The notes under the pieces: generated by a model
Told to the model about the DNA's origin: nothing
Database searches by the model: none
The model's input: only the letters and a program-made list of their open reading frames with translations
Program-made: the position numbers and the translations under genes
Shown here: positions 24,707-37,194 of the stretch, piece after piece
How the letters are laid out: every line of letters starts with the position of its first letter
How positions within the stretch are numbered: position 1 is the first letter of the stretch
Source: Polyodon spathula
Taxonomy: Eukaryota; Chordata; Actinopteri; Acipenseriformes; Polyodontidae
NCBI RefSeq assembly: GCF_017654505.1
Contig: NC_054538.1
Span: 66,402,678-66,466,677 of the forward strand
Length of the DNA stretch: 64,000 bases
Direction: 5' to 3'

Positions 24707-26020
24707 TGTGAAAACAAACAGTTAAACAAAACAATACAAACCGTGTGGTTTTAAGCTGAGCCATTGCTTCCCATAAAACACAGTACTGTACTTCCCTAAA
24801 CAGCATTACAACCCCCACAAACACGAACTCTCCTCCCACACTTCAACAACATTTACTCCCATCATCACCCTTTTAATACCGTGACAGGAGCCTAATTAAT
24901 CACCCTTTACTCAATGTACACTAGACGGTATGTGCTTATGTATAGCAGGTCTTAAATGAAAAAGTACTAATGAAGCCTGACTACGCCGGAGTGGAGACCC
25001 ATTCAATAAATGCGGTGGAATTAACCAGCCACAGAGATTATTTAATTTGGCACTGGAAGGGATGCGTGTCAACACAACACGGCTGTGAGAACAAGCAAAA
25101 AAAAAAAAAAAAAAAAAAAAAAGGTTTATTTTGTGCTGTTCAATAAAAACACAAAGCAACTAGCATAATATTAAGACAATAAAATTATGTAGTATAAAAT
25201 CGGGAGCTTTGCATATTAAAATAAAATAAAACAAAATCAAAACACAAAAAGACAAAACATATACAAAGCACCTTCATAAAACCCACACAATGAAAAAATC
25301 TAAACACAAAATAAAAGCCACCCCTCAAATACAGGAATGATGCACCGATAAAAGAGAGGGATTCAAAATAATTTATGTCCGTATTTAAAACGGATGCAAT
25401 CTCTACCATGTGGAGGATTTAGTGCAGCGCGACAACGTTTAAAACTCAGTCCAATCTCGGATACAAGCAGTTTCCACAGGAAGGAGATGCAAGGGAGAAC
25501 CAGAATGCCGACGCAGCCTAGAAATCCTGGTAGTTTCATTCGTTTCCTTACAATCAAAAGACCAACAGCATCAGCGTATCGCGCTTCACATTAAACAGCC
25601 CCAAAAAACAACACCAACCTTAAAATCAAGAGATCAACATATCGCTGCTGCTGTATTTACGAGTCTGGTTTTTAAAGCCGCCCCAGATAATCAACAGGTG
25701 TACCTCATTAGCAAGCAGCTGGTTAATAATCGGGGGATGCTTAGCAGTGACAAAAAGTGTAACTACTCAAAATACTACACGTGAAATATTCAAAAGAAAA
25801 ACAAAACAGTGCAACAAGGCAAACGTGAATAAAATAAATAAACGTGTCCTCTACATAATATGATAAATCAAAACATGCAAGTGCTCAAAAGAAAACGTGA
25901 TTAAATAAATAAATTAAATAAATACATGTGCAATTAATTATAAGAAAAACAACTATTGCTAAAAGTGCAGCTGTACATCTGTGCACTGTTAAGATCAGAC
26001 TAGTACGATTATGGAATTTT
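24707..26020. other. Unassigned DNA with poly(A)
   Basis: A run of 26 A residues lies at 25097-25122, possibly the tail of an unrecognised retroposon. No gene found. Confidence 0.45.
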
Positions 26021-26038
26021 ATTATATATATATAGATA

Positions 26039-26093
<55 letters not shown>
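26021..26093. repeat. (AT)n tract
   Basis: About 70 bp of AT dinucleotides with an AGATATC interruption. Confidence 0.9.
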
Positions 26094-26095
<2 letters not shown>

Positions 26096-27423
26096 TAAGA
26101 AAGCTGGAAAATACCATGTTTATTGGGCTACTTTTCAATTAGTTAGGCAACATCATATTGGGTTACTTTTGGGCTGGTATTTGTTTGACTTTGAGCTAAA
26201 AACATACACATATTTTAATTTTCTGGCAACCCTGTTTGTAATGCTAATCCGTTTAACTCCCAATGCAGTAACAAGCATGTACTAAAACATTGACTTACAA
26301 TATACAAGACTTAAAGCTTGTGTGACTCGATTCTAAACTGCAATGTTAACCGGGGAAAAAACATGGTCTATGTAAGAGACTATTGGGGTCTTTCAATAAA
26401 TCTTAGTAAACTGGGCCCCCTCAGATTCTCTTGAGTTCTGGAAGCTCAGCAGTAGATGTTTCCCTCTGTTCTCTGCTGCAGAACAAGAAGAAGAAGATGA
26501 AGATTATCTCCTTCAGTCACTGTATTTGGAATGTCTCTGATGGAACCCCCTGCCTAAGATTCCAGCAGCAGTTGGTTGCACCCATTGTGTGATTCGCTGT
26601 CCCCAGGATTAATGAGCTCCATTCCCTTTAACTGATGGGCTAGCACAGGCACAAGTGATGGTTGTGTGACAGAGACAGTGCACAAGACAAGGGGGGCTGG
26701 TGCTAAAAACCTTCCATTAGGATGAAACAAACCAGCAAATGTATTGAGCGCCTTCTGAAGCTCTGTTAGGGTTGATTATTGAGCAATCATATGCTTGTGT
26801 CAGGCCTGGGAAACATTCCCAGGCACCAGTAAGCAGGAATAATCTGGGCAGGCTCTGAACTGGGCACTGAAGCAGAATGCAACCATTGCCCAGCATGGGG
26901 TTCATACGGGGTATTCAGAACATGTGATTAATTCCCTTTAACGTGTTTTTAAGTTGTTAGATATTAATTTAAATGGACTAACACATCTTAAAAATGTACA
27001 AGCACAACACATAAAAATGCTTCCCTCATTTGCCCTGTAGCAATCAATAACAATCTGACAGTGTGATTTAATATAGAACCAATTGTGATTCAAACTCTAA
27101 AGCCACTCATATTTTATCTGGGATTATTTGTCTTAACTTTTATCCGTTCGATAGAAACATTTTGATTTCACGAGAAATCTTCTCTATTTTCACTTTGCTT
27201 GTTTCCATAGAAACATGTCCATCTCCAATGTCTGCAGTGTTTTGTTGTCATTTGAATGTCTTGTCAACTTTAATACAGGGTTATAGAATTGTGAACTTGT
27301 GTATGTGGGAATTATTAGGCACTGTAATGCAAGTGTTTGTAATCATCACAAACCTTAATTAGTTTACTGACACTTTCATTCAAAATAGGAAAAAGGTGAA
27401 TGAAGAGAATTCTATTAAGTGGC
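26094..27423. other. Unassigned DNA
   Basis: Nothing recognised. Confidence 0.45.
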
Positions 27424-27486
27424 TGAGGTACATGAGGGATTGTGATGTCACTGTGTCAAATAGACTTTGCATTTTAACGGAATTCT
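27424..27486 (+). repeat. Diverged orphan unit of the 57-bp minisatellite
   Basis: The text GATTGTGATGTCACTGTGT followed by CAAATAGAC and GGAATTCTT matches the 57-bp unit of the array at 27788 with several changes. It is separated from the array by a CR1 3' fragment. Confidence 0.65.
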
Positions 27487-27504
27487 TAGTTAACTGTAAC
27501 CAAT

Positions 27505-27780
27505 AATATAAGTGCAGTACAGATACCAGGGCCAGAGGACACAATTGGAAATCAAGTGATGATAGGCTTAGGACAGAGGGAAGGAGACTTTTCTTCACAC
27601 AGAAAGTGATGAGGGTATGGAATGAGTTACCTAGTCATGTTGTTGAGGAAGATCATTTGGATCCTTTAAGACCCAATTTGACAACGTTTTGAGATCAATC
27701 AGCTACTAGGAACTGGACAAGCTTAGATGGGCTGAATGGCCTACTCTTGTTTGTACACTTTCTTATGTTCTTATGTTCTT
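27505..27780 (+). mobile_element. CR1 LINE 3' end fragment
   Basis: A plus-strand frame carries FFTQKVMRVWNELPSHVVEE, the conserved C-terminus of CR1 ORF2. A short 3' UTR follows (GGGCTGAATGGCCTACTC), then the octamer tail with repeated TTCTTATG. The 5' truncation to about 275 bp is usual for this family. Confidence 0.8.
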
Positions 27781-27787
27781 TTGACAG

Positions 27788-28193
27788 GTGTATGGTATTG
27801 TGATGTCACTGTGTGGAATAGACAGCTAAAGGGAATTCTAACAGGTTTATGGTATTGTGATGTCACTGTGTAGAATAGACAGCTAAAGGGAATTCTGACA
27901 AGTGTATGGTATTGTGATGTCACTGTGTGGAATAGAGAGCTAAAGGGAATTCTGACAGGTGTATGGTATTGTGATGTCACTGTGTAGAATAGACAGCTAA
28001 AGGGAATTCTGACAAGTGTATGGTATTGTGATGTCACTGTGTGGAATAGAGAGCTAAAGGGAATTCTGACAGGTGTATGGTATTGTGATGTCACTGTGTG
28101 GAATAGAGAGCTAAAGGGAATTCTGACAGGTGTATGGTATTGTGATGTCACTGTGTGGAATAGACAGCTAAAGGGAATTCTGACAGGTGTATG
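27788..28193 (+). repeat. 57-bp minisatellite, seven units
   Basis: Seven head-to-tail units start at 27788, 27845, 27902, 27959, 28016, 28073 and 28130, plus a partial eighth. Each contains ATTGTGATGTCACTGTGT and GCTAAAGGGAATTCT. Because 57 is a multiple of three, the minus strand stays open for 126 codons as a 19-residue repeat. I regard that frame as a by-product of the array, not a protein. Units 2+3 and 4+5 share the same variants, which indicates duplication of a 114-bp two-unit block. Confidence 0.95.
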
Positions 28194-29125
28194 ATCTCAG
28201 TATGATACGGTTGATATTAAGAATGAGGTTCGTTCATGACTTCTTTCACAGTTTTTTCTACAAAGCAGAGTATTTTTGCACTTGACTTTACAAGAGAATA
28301 CCTTTGTCATCTCACCCCAACCACATACCAGATTATTTTAATCCTACATTATCCACAGGGCCTTTGCAACTCCTTTACAGGGGCTCCCAAATGCAATTAA
28401 TGTCATTCTTATACCTCTTGCTTTATATTTAACTAGCTGCTCAGCTATCAAGCACAATTGCAATTATACTGTAACCTTGTGTTAGAACAAGCCACACTGC
28501 AGACATTCCTGTTTCTCTGTGTTTTAAACACCAATAAAACTCAAAATTAAAACAAATAGACAGAACCGAAAGCACCTGCTCCAGCCTTCTTTAGGTTAGC
28601 AACCCAATATAAAAGCAGAAGAGACAATACAAATAAACAAGTGGGATAATAAAACACCCACTGGAAAAAAATACATAAAGGGCAGGGATCAACATATCTG
28701 ACACCTTTGGTGTTTTGCTCCACCAGCAAGTAGGAGATTACATTGGTATTTTACAGCTTCGCAAGTCTTATAAGATAATAACAAAGCTGAAATACAGTAA
28801 ATGCCAGACCCTTGGCACCATTGAGCGATTTGTCTGTTTAATGTTTTTATTCCAGCTCAAAAATGGGCACAGGGCAGAATCTTCAATATAAAAAAATACA
28901 ATAGTATTAGAGCAGCCATAAATGCTGTGGCACTTGTATTGGGTGATAAGAAAACTTGAGAGATTATGTTTTGTTCACTGGAACAGTGTGGTGTGCTTAG
29001 AATTTTAAGAGATTCTAGACTCTACAAAAAAATATTGAATATTAACATTTATTCTTACTATGGGAAAAAAAGAGATTATTTAGCATGCTTAGATGTAGTA
29101 ATGTAGAAACAATATTTTCCAGATA
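28194..29125. other. Unassigned DNA
   Basis: Nothing recognised. Confidence 0.45.
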
Positions 29126-29401
29126 TATTCCTCTTTAAAACCACACTTCAACAGTCAGCAGATGTCCCTTTCTACTGAAGCGAGTTTTGTTGTGGCATGG
29201 AATATCGCTTGTGCTAAACGTCCTTATTCAGATAGAGAATTTATTAAAAAGACCATTGCAGAAGTGGTGGCAATTCTGAATCCAGACAACAAGAACCTTC
29301 CAACGACAAGTATGATTCCATCTTCGAGGCAAACTACAGAAAGGCACATCTCCGAGATCAGTGCTGATGTTGAAGATGCAAAAACACTTAGCTTACAATA
29401 G
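29126..29401 (+). pseudogene. hAT/ZBED-like transposase fragment
   Basis: An open frame continues upstream of its first Met at 29162 and reads about 90 residues. Its core, ASFVVAWNIACAKRPYSDRE followed by FIKKTIAEVVAIL, resembles the helical segment of hAT-derived proteins such as GTF2IRD2, SCAND3 and ZBED5, where an A(S/W)xxAxxIAKxxKPxxxGEF pattern comes before the catalytic core. It ends in ERHISEISADVEDA, which also fits, and then stops. No BED zinc finger or catalytic DDE region is nearby, so this is an isolated remnant. Recognition is by pattern memory only. An exon of a domesticated gene is a less likely alternative. Confidence 0.55.
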
Positions 29402-31554
29402 CTTACTTGCTTTATAATAACTGAATATATTTTATTTAAAAGTACGTAATTCATACAGTATAAACAGAAACAAAAAAAACAACCAAAAAAAGAAAAAAGA
29501 AAAAAGAAAACCACAGTGTTACATTTAAACTTTAATAAACTGTAGATCTACCGTACAATAAAAAAGAATACAAAAAATGTGTTAGACTCTGCAATGTTCT
29601 CACTGTTTCTTGTGTTAGAGTTTGAGAACGACAGCCACAAAACTGGTACACCATCTCTGAGAAAGCAAAGGTGTAGCTCCCTTTCAACTGGTTGCATGAA
29701 AGGACTAGTCAGGTATTTTATAATAAAGTAAGTAGGGATAGTCAAAATGTTACTAGTGTAACGACCTCGAGAGGTGGCAGACCCCTTTAAGAATCTCTGA
29801 GCACCTCCGTAATGGACAGGTGGTGAGGACACAGATTGGAAAAGGGAGCAAAGGCTAACAAGAGGTCTCCTCCAACCCGGTCTGACAAGCGAGAGGGGGG
29901 CGGGCCAGTACATAATAGCGGCAGGGATGATGAGACTGCAAGAAGGAGTTAACAGACGAACTGATAGGAGCAAAAGCAGGGAGAGAAAGAGGGAGAACAA
30001 CCCACCATCCTCCATTAATACTGCAAGCCATGAGATGGGTCTCGACCACCGTTGTGCGATTACCCAGTACTATTATTCCGGTACTGGTTTTAAAAGTATG
30101 TTTGAAATCAAAATGCAAGCTTTAAGGATATTGTTTTTATATCTTCTTGTTGCAAACTTTCAAATGCTTATAGTTTTTGAATAGGCTACGCAATAATTGA
30201 AAATAAGTTATTGTACATTGCAAAATAGAAAGTACATTTGTAAGACCTAGATTTCATTTCTATTGGTGCATTGCAATCAACATTTACAAAGATTTTGAAC
30301 CACTTTTTTTATTTTTTTATTCGTTAACTCTAAGTTCCAGTATTTATGCCTCACACAGTGCACCATCAAGGATCGGTACAGCTCTGAGTGCTTCCTCCCA
30401 GCCTACTCCCCCCAGGATACACAGGAATGTTAGAGAAAGCATGAAGCTTTCTTTTTTATTTTTACTTGCCAATTAATATGTTTACTGTGATGTGTTCTTC
30501 TGTCAAATGTGAGACTTACATTGGGGAATGGCAGGGCTGTTTTAAAGTGTCTAGTCTGATGCGTGCTACCTGTACCTGTTGCACAACGAGATAAACAAAC
30601 AACTCAAACCCAGAAACCCTGGAGCTTCTGAGGCCTAGTTTTAAATTACCCAAAACATTGTGAAGCTAGCTCACTAATAAGCAGGTATATTTCAGTGCTA
30701 GTGCTTATCACTTTATCCTGCTGAAACAGAACTGAGACAAATGCTGTGTCTGGGTCTGTCTCCCCTTGCCTTCTCAACCCAGCGCAGCCTTGGTTTCCCA
30801 GAGGATCAGGGATAAAGCAGATGATCCTGCTTTGATTGTAGCTTGGCTGCAGGCAGTCCTGAGGCAGTGGGACTGCTCTATGTGGGAGTTCTGTAAATAA
30901 TCCCGACAGGGGAGTGTTTAATGCAGAGAGGGCAGCAGAACTGAGCAGAGCAGCAGGGTGAACTAATGGAGAATGGGAGCTGCATGACCACGTCTTAGTA
31001 TTAGAGCTCAAGACTGAGGAAGGATGGCCTACTTTTTTTTCTTTTTTTTTTCAATTAACTTTTTGTTTACATGGGTTCCAAGTTTCAGTTCTCAGTTTAC
31101 AGTCGTTTTGTCTTGCGTGGAGAAAATCTTATTAAATTGTTATTAAATTAACAACGTAAGCAACTCAGCATCTTTATAGTTTTGCTAGTCTTATAATTCA
31201 GTTTGAGCACTGCTTATGAATGAACTAGCCTGAATTAAATTACATTTCAAAGAGCAGTCATATATATGTTTTTGTCAGCCAAATTTCAACTCAAATGTTG
31301 CTTTTCTGTTCAGGGAGACTGGCAGTCAACTGGAAGCTTCCATTCACTCAGTCAAACTAATTGACTCTTACATGTGTTGAACTTAAACACAAAATACAAT
31401 ACTACTAAGCAACTGGAAGAGAGGCCCAGGCTGACTGATGGTGTCTGACCAGCATGGGTTACTGATGTGTGATGAGCAGAACCATCACTTTTTCAACCCC
31501 TTTACAAGATTAAAAAAAAAAAAAAAAAACAACACAGAAATGCATATGAAAATT
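29402..31554. other. Unassigned DNA
   Basis: A GC-richer stretch at about 29756-30070 begins TGTAACGACC and could be LTR-derived, but no edge or duplication could be fixed. An 18-base A run is at 31512-31529. No gene supported. Confidence 0.35.
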
Positions 31555-31660
31555 CTCGCTAACCCTTCATTGTTCTAGACTCAATAAATACAGATCCTTC
31601 AACCTATCTTCATAACTCCCTCACACTGGATTATTATGAAGTTGTACAGGTTGGCCTATG
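31555..31660 (-). mobile_element. Short CR1 fragment
   Basis: The minus-strand translation reads SYEDRLKDLYLLSLEQ, a worn copy of the YADRLKELNLFSLEQ segment of CR1 ORF2 seen at 37.5 kb. Only about 100 bp is recognisable. Confidence 0.6.
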
Positions 31661-32174
31661 ATGTTTTATTATTTACTACATACTAGGATATTACATCTCA
31701 GTGCTTACCCACAATCCTGCTTTTTGTTTCTGTACCATTTAAATGGTGTTATATCCCAATGTAATACAAGATAGTACACAGGTATTTGTTTTATTACAGC
31801 CTATTTATTGTTTTCTGTTATTTAAAGGTTATTTTTTACAGCTTCAGATCACTATTCTACTGTGTGCTATCTGCATCCAAACACATTTCGCTGATCCAAA
31901 CCCGCTATCCGTTATCTTGACTTTACTGTGCATACCACAGTCATTGAAGCATCTCGATACAATTCATTTTTTCTCCGCCTGTTTGCCCGCCTGGTAGCAC
32001 TATACACAGTGGAGGCAAAATCGTTTGACATAGTAGCTGTCATTAACGCTTTTACCAGTTTATTAGTCTATCATGATAATATTTTATGTTTTCTATTCTA
32101 TTCTGCTAAATTCTATCTGCTAAAAGCATAGTGCAGATAGTGCATAGATGTTATACATTTCCTGTTTAAAGACT
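31661..32174. other. Unassigned DNA
   Basis: Nothing recognised. Confidence 0.45.
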
Positions 32175-32248
32175 ATAATATATATATACTAATAGTATAT
32201 ATATTATATATATATATATATATATAGATATATATATATATATATATG
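32175..32248. repeat. AT-rich palindromic tract
   Basis: About 74 bp of (AT)n containing the inverted motif ATATACTAATAGTATAT. It could extrude a hairpin. Confidence 0.85.
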
Positions 32249-35127
32249 TTACCACTCTGGACATGCTTGATATGTTTGTCACCTCCGGTTTTACAAAAAA
32301 CTTAATGCATCAGGTTGGGTTGAGATTAAAACAACAAAAGTAGGGAAATATGATTTTAGGGTTTCCTCTGCATTCCCTCTCACCTCCTTACAAGCAATGG
32401 TAGGAGCAAGGCAACACATGCAACCACAGACAGCCATTATCAGGTAAGACTAACAACATACAACTATCTGGATTGTTATATTGTTTATTCTTCTCCAAAG
32501 CATCACAACAGGAAACAGCTTTTCCTTTCACCTACAATAAAATAAATATATAAATAAAAATAAACCCATAGACTCCAAGTGATAGGGGTAACCATATTCA
32601 ATTCCACCAAACTCTCCCTTGACATCCATCTCTTTCCTAAGCACCTCACTTTATCTTGTAAAACCAAGCACCAGTCACTCAAGTGCATGTGCTTGTATCA
32701 GAATAAACAAAATAAACTAATAATAATAAACTAAAAACAACCAAGGACCCAACCTCGGTGCCCTCATAGCTTGTTACGGCCATGCCCTTGAGCCTTCATA
32801 ATTTAAAAAAAAAATGAAATATGTTTACAAAAAGATCAAGACTTTACCAATAAAATCTTCGGAGCTAGATGGCGGTTTTAAATTGAAAGATCAAAGTTTA
32901 CTAGCAAGCCTCCCAAAAACACACCTCTTACTGTGGGCAGACTTTCAAGGGTGGCTTGGCATGGGCACAGCAGTTCTGCCAGTGCACCAAGTCTGTACTC
33001 CAGATATGTACGTATGTGTCAAGGCATGAGTTTTTTATATATATATATATCAAAACAAAGAAAGCCATGGCAGGCAAGCATTGTTTTGTTTTTAAACTGT
33101 TTATTAGTGTTTTTCTTTTTGCCTCCATAGATTACTATTAGAGAGCCACGCAGGACCAGTCCGGGCTGTTGCAGTACACTGATGCAAATCCCCCCTCTCA
33201 GTCCTGGAAAGACAACTATCTGATCCGGCAGCAAGTGGGCTTGGCCTTAACAGTTTTCTTAGACTTCCCTTTTTTTTTTTTTGCTACTTTGCACTGTAGC
33301 AAAAGAGTGGGTGCATTTTATTTGTTACTTTTCCACCATAGCTATAATGTGGGTGGTGATTATCTGGTTTTAAATATTTATTTTACAGATTATAAAAATA
33401 AAACTTTTTTTAACTTTCATTTTAAATACTTGTGTTGTCTGTCCCTGGGCAGGTTGTTCTCTGGTCTGCTCCCTACTGTTGCAATAACAAACAAACCTGT
33501 GCAGAGTAAAATTTTGGGTAATAAAGTACAGTTCTATTGGGTCCTGGTGCCCATAACCACCATTTGACGTAGTCGGCTACAGCAGTTGTCTCTTGACATC
33601 CCCACCTCTTGTGACACCTGTGGCAAACGCCCATTTCCTGCATCATCACTGACGTTTTGACTGGCAGCGATTTTAAATCAATCAGAAAGATAATTGTAAT
33701 TGTAAGATAAAGTAATTGTCTACTTCAATTACAATACTTAAATGTATAGTTTTGACTTTAAATTAGTATTTGTATTCAATTTATAACAGTTTCAAAAAGC
33801 TGGAGATGATGATATTTTCTGAAATAGTCATTTTTAAAGGGGAATAAAACAAACAATCGTCAAAGAATGATTATTGTGATTATTATTTGTGTTTACCAGA
33901 GTATTTATACTTCTTAAAAATGCAGAAAGATTCTGCTTCACTGATTTAGTATTAAATTATACGACAATTGAAAATTGCAGGATTCATGAGCAGCACAGCG
34001 CTCTGAGCAGAACTCTACATAGACAGATTTGTCAGCCACATACTTCACCCTCCTAATATTAGACCTCGAAGTCTCAGTATAGCCAGGTGTACCGGTCAGT
34101 GTTTTGTGATACTGTCCCTTGTTGGTGAGATTAAATTAGGTTAAAAGCTTTATAACCACAAATACAAAGGAGTCCGGCTCTTTTCAATAATGGTTAAGAC
34201 ACGGTCTTTCTTTTTTGGCACTTTCTTAATTGGCACCCTGGCAATTTATTTTAACAGGTAATTGTGAATGGCTTGTCACAGAAAGTGCTGGAGAGATGAA
34301 TTGACTTGAGGGATTCAAGTGAGAGGAACACTGGCTGGAAGGAGCAGGTAGGGCGGCACACACAGTTGATTAGCCAGCCAGTGTGTCCATACCCCAGGGC
34401 CTGCAGGGCTGGTGAGAGGAAGGTATGGAGGGAGAGAGGGTGATGTTGGATAGGACTTGACTCAGGAACACTAATAAAGGCTGACTTGAAAGAAAAAGAG
34501 CAGACAGATATTTAATATTTATAAGTAGTGCTGATGAAGCAGGACACGGTTACAGCACACTGGACAAACACACATTTATCAAATGCACCAGGTATTAACC
34601 CAGTGTCCTTTATTGTCTCGTTCAATTCCATCCCCAGTTCAGGAAAATTCTGGGTTATATACACATGGGTGTTGTTGTGCTGTGTTGCATCAGTGATGAT
34701 GGAGAAGTTTGTTTAAGGCTTATAACACATGCAGTGCTGCCAATGCCTGCTATTCGTGCAAGTGAAGTTCCCTCTTATCCCTCATTGAAACTCACTCCAT
34801 CAGATTTCCCACCAGGTTACAAGTACAATGTTGCTGGTGTATGGATGATTGTAAAATGTTTTATGGCATAGAGGAATATAAGGCACACTTATTTATTAAG
34901 CAATTGAAATACCCAAGCTGCTGAACATGTTTATTTAGAAGACTTGGATAAACAGCTTAGGATTTATCCTGCCACAATTGCATTCTGATAACACACTTAT
35001 CTGATATAAGTATACCAGAATGGTATGTGAATGTTACTCACCTTGGTAATTTTGCACGCAGATATTCTTAATTGAACAAATTATACCTTGTTAATTATTA
35101 AAATGATAAATCCTAAAACCTCATGTG
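32249..35127. other. Unassigned DNA
   Basis: No exon or transposon core recognised. A 132-codon plus-strand frame at 33169-33567 has no domain signature. Confidence 0.45.
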
Positions 35128-35166
35128 GAATGGCCCTTGAGGACTGGAGCTGTGTACCTCTACTCT
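35128..35166. mobile_element. hAT-type MITE end fragment
   Basis: The text GGCCCTTGAGGACTGGAGCT followed by CCTCTACTCTA resembles the right arm of hAT-type MITEs, as at 7586 and 16196. Only one arm remains. Confidence 0.35.
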
Positions 35167-36032
35167 AAGGGTTTTTCAATTGGAAACCAGGAGGTTAGTG
35201 ACTTTGTGTTACTGTGAAATACAAAGAAGGGAGCCTCATTGTACATTCAGGCACTGTTTTTTCTGTTGCTGTTTATAATATCACCAGGGACCCTTCGGTC
35301 TCCCAATGTCTGAGGCTCAGGACACTGACTCCCAGACCTGAGGACAGTCATGAATTCCCTCAGCCCCTCAGCCGCGGCCTGGCCAAAAGGTCACTACCTT
35401 TTACGAGAGCACCATCCTATAATTACTGTCCATGGGCTAAGGGTCCTTCAGGTTTGATTTTACTTCTTCTTAACATTTAACTAAGCTTCAAAACAAGTCA
35501 TCTCCCCAAGGCATTTAGATGTTGGGCTAGATTCTCAAAGCCATTTAAATTGTAAAAACAAACTAAATATATACACAAGCAGCTTAAGGCTTAAAAAAGT
35601 AAATCAAATGTCTTGTTCATTTCAGGTTTGTTCATTTTATTGTATTTTTTCTTCATGAAAAAAAGATGCATATGCCAATTTGGAATAAATAGTTTCAGAA
35701 TCTAGCCCGTTGTCATCCTTCAGAAAAATTAGTCTTCATGCTTTTGGAATTATAAAAAAGTATTTAAAAAATAAATGTTTTATTTTGTGAGGGATCTGCT
35801 GCCCTCTGTTTTAAAATTCTGTTGCTGTGTACTGTTTGGATGTCTGTCATTAATTCAGTTCAGTTAGTCATTATCGTAACAGACTAATGCCACAGTGCAG
35901 AGACTGGTCTGTATGTGTTTCTGTATTAACTTGAGAAACACCTATAATGTGGTTGATCAAAATTGCAACCTTTTGGTTTTAGCACAGCTGTAATTTAATG
36001 GTTTCTATCTTACGTCCAATAAATCTCAGTAC
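35167..36032. other. Unassigned DNA
   Basis: Nothing recognised. Confidence 0.45.
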
Positions 36033-36960
36033 GTGGAAATACATGGTATAATATCTGCTATTCTTCCTTTAGTGTTTGGTGTACCTCAAGGTTTAAATGT
36101 TCTGTTTATTAATGATTTCCCATATGTCTGTTCCAATTCTGATACCATATTATATAGAATTGATGCAGTAATATTATCCTCCAATAAAGTATTGCCTGCA
36201 CTAAAACATAAAGCTCAGTCAAATTTTGGTAACACCTGACATTAAGTACCCCCAAATATACTGGCATTAAATTGTAATAATAGAGTAATTACATATATGG
36301 TTGAGCAGTTGTGATGCAACAGCATGCAAAAGTACAAAACGGCAATTGTTTGTGACTTTTGTTATTGTGCATTTATAATGTAATTACTATGTAAGTAAAA
36401 TGTAGCTAGAGACACCAATGCAAATTGTGTTATTGGTTAAAAAAAATAGATTATTGTGAAATGAAAATAAAACAAACTCTTTAAGTCTTGAACAGACCTT
36501 CAAATATCATCTCCAAGTATTGATGTAATTATTGCAATATTGTAATCTTTTAACTATCTGGGGCAGCAAATGTCCATTCCATGATCACACTGCATTAACA
36601 ATAACTATAACAACCAGTAGATGAGACATTATGGGGAGCTTGGAGACCCTCTTCAGCTTGCAACCAGCATGATTGAATCTTACTTTGACTATGCTGATAT
36701 TGTACTCCAATTTGCCCCTCAAAACTCACAGACAAAAATCTGCCATTAAGATGTGAAACACAGACCCGACATTATACATAGTAAGTACAAGTCATTTTCA
36801 CACTGTTTAAAAAAATCTCAGAAGCTAGAACAATGAACAAAGGTATCCTCACCAGTAGAGCTCAGTTGACATTTAAAATGAGACCAATTGGTGGAAATGA
36901 AGTGGTAGTACTGGACATGACTCTGAATCGATGTTTTTCTTGGAGACTAAAAAAGATTGG
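36033..36960 (+). pseudogene. Decayed non-LTR reverse transcriptase fragment
   Basis: The plus-strand frame at 36033-36239 contains VFGVPQGLNVLFINDFPYV. That is the GVPQG...LFxxYINDL block of a LINE reverse transcriptase with a short deletion between the two halves. SDTILYRID corresponds to a ruined (Y/F)ADD active site. Further along (about 36660-36720) SMIESYFDYADIVLQFAP matches the post-RT LDYADIVY segment. Several frames are needed to connect these parts. The sequence is not CR1-like. An L2/Rex-type clade is possible, but I cannot place it. Confidence 0.6.
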
Positions 36961-37108
36961 AATATTTTTCAGATACACAGGCAGTTCCATGACAAGCTGT
37001 TGTTAGTCCTACAGGCAGTCCATGGTAGTCCTTCATTCTCTCCCAGGGAAGTTTGCTTTGGGTCACAAGTGCTGCAGAAGGAAGATTTCAATGTGCTTGA
37101 GGGATATT

Positions 37109-37146
37109 AAGAACATAAGAACATAAGAACATAAGAACATAAGAAA
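37109..37146 (+). repeat. CR1 octamer 3' tail
   Basis: Four to five copies of AAGAACAT (TTCTTATG read on the element's own strand). CR1 elements characteristically end in a short array of an 8-bp unit instead of poly(A), so this marks the exact 3' end of the LINE on the minus strand. Confidence 0.85.
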
Positions 37147-37194
37147 GTTTACAAACGAGAGGAGGCCATTCGGCCCATCTTGCTCGTTTGGTTG

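Noticed and set aside
27771..28151. 126-codon minus-strand frame with a 19-residue repeat
   Set aside because: It is explained entirely by the 57-bp minisatellite, whose unit is a multiple of three. There is no non-repeat sequence and no independent coding signal.
27788..28193. CRISPR-like array
   Set aside because: The units are head-to-tail with no distinct spacers, and this is a eukaryotic genome. It is a minisatellite.
29756..30070. LTR starting TGTAACGACC
   Set aside because: No matching 3' end or target duplication could be found, so I did not call it.
33169..33567. 132-codon plus-strand frame
   Set aside because: Aromatic-rich composition follows T-rich DNA, and no family resemblance was seen.
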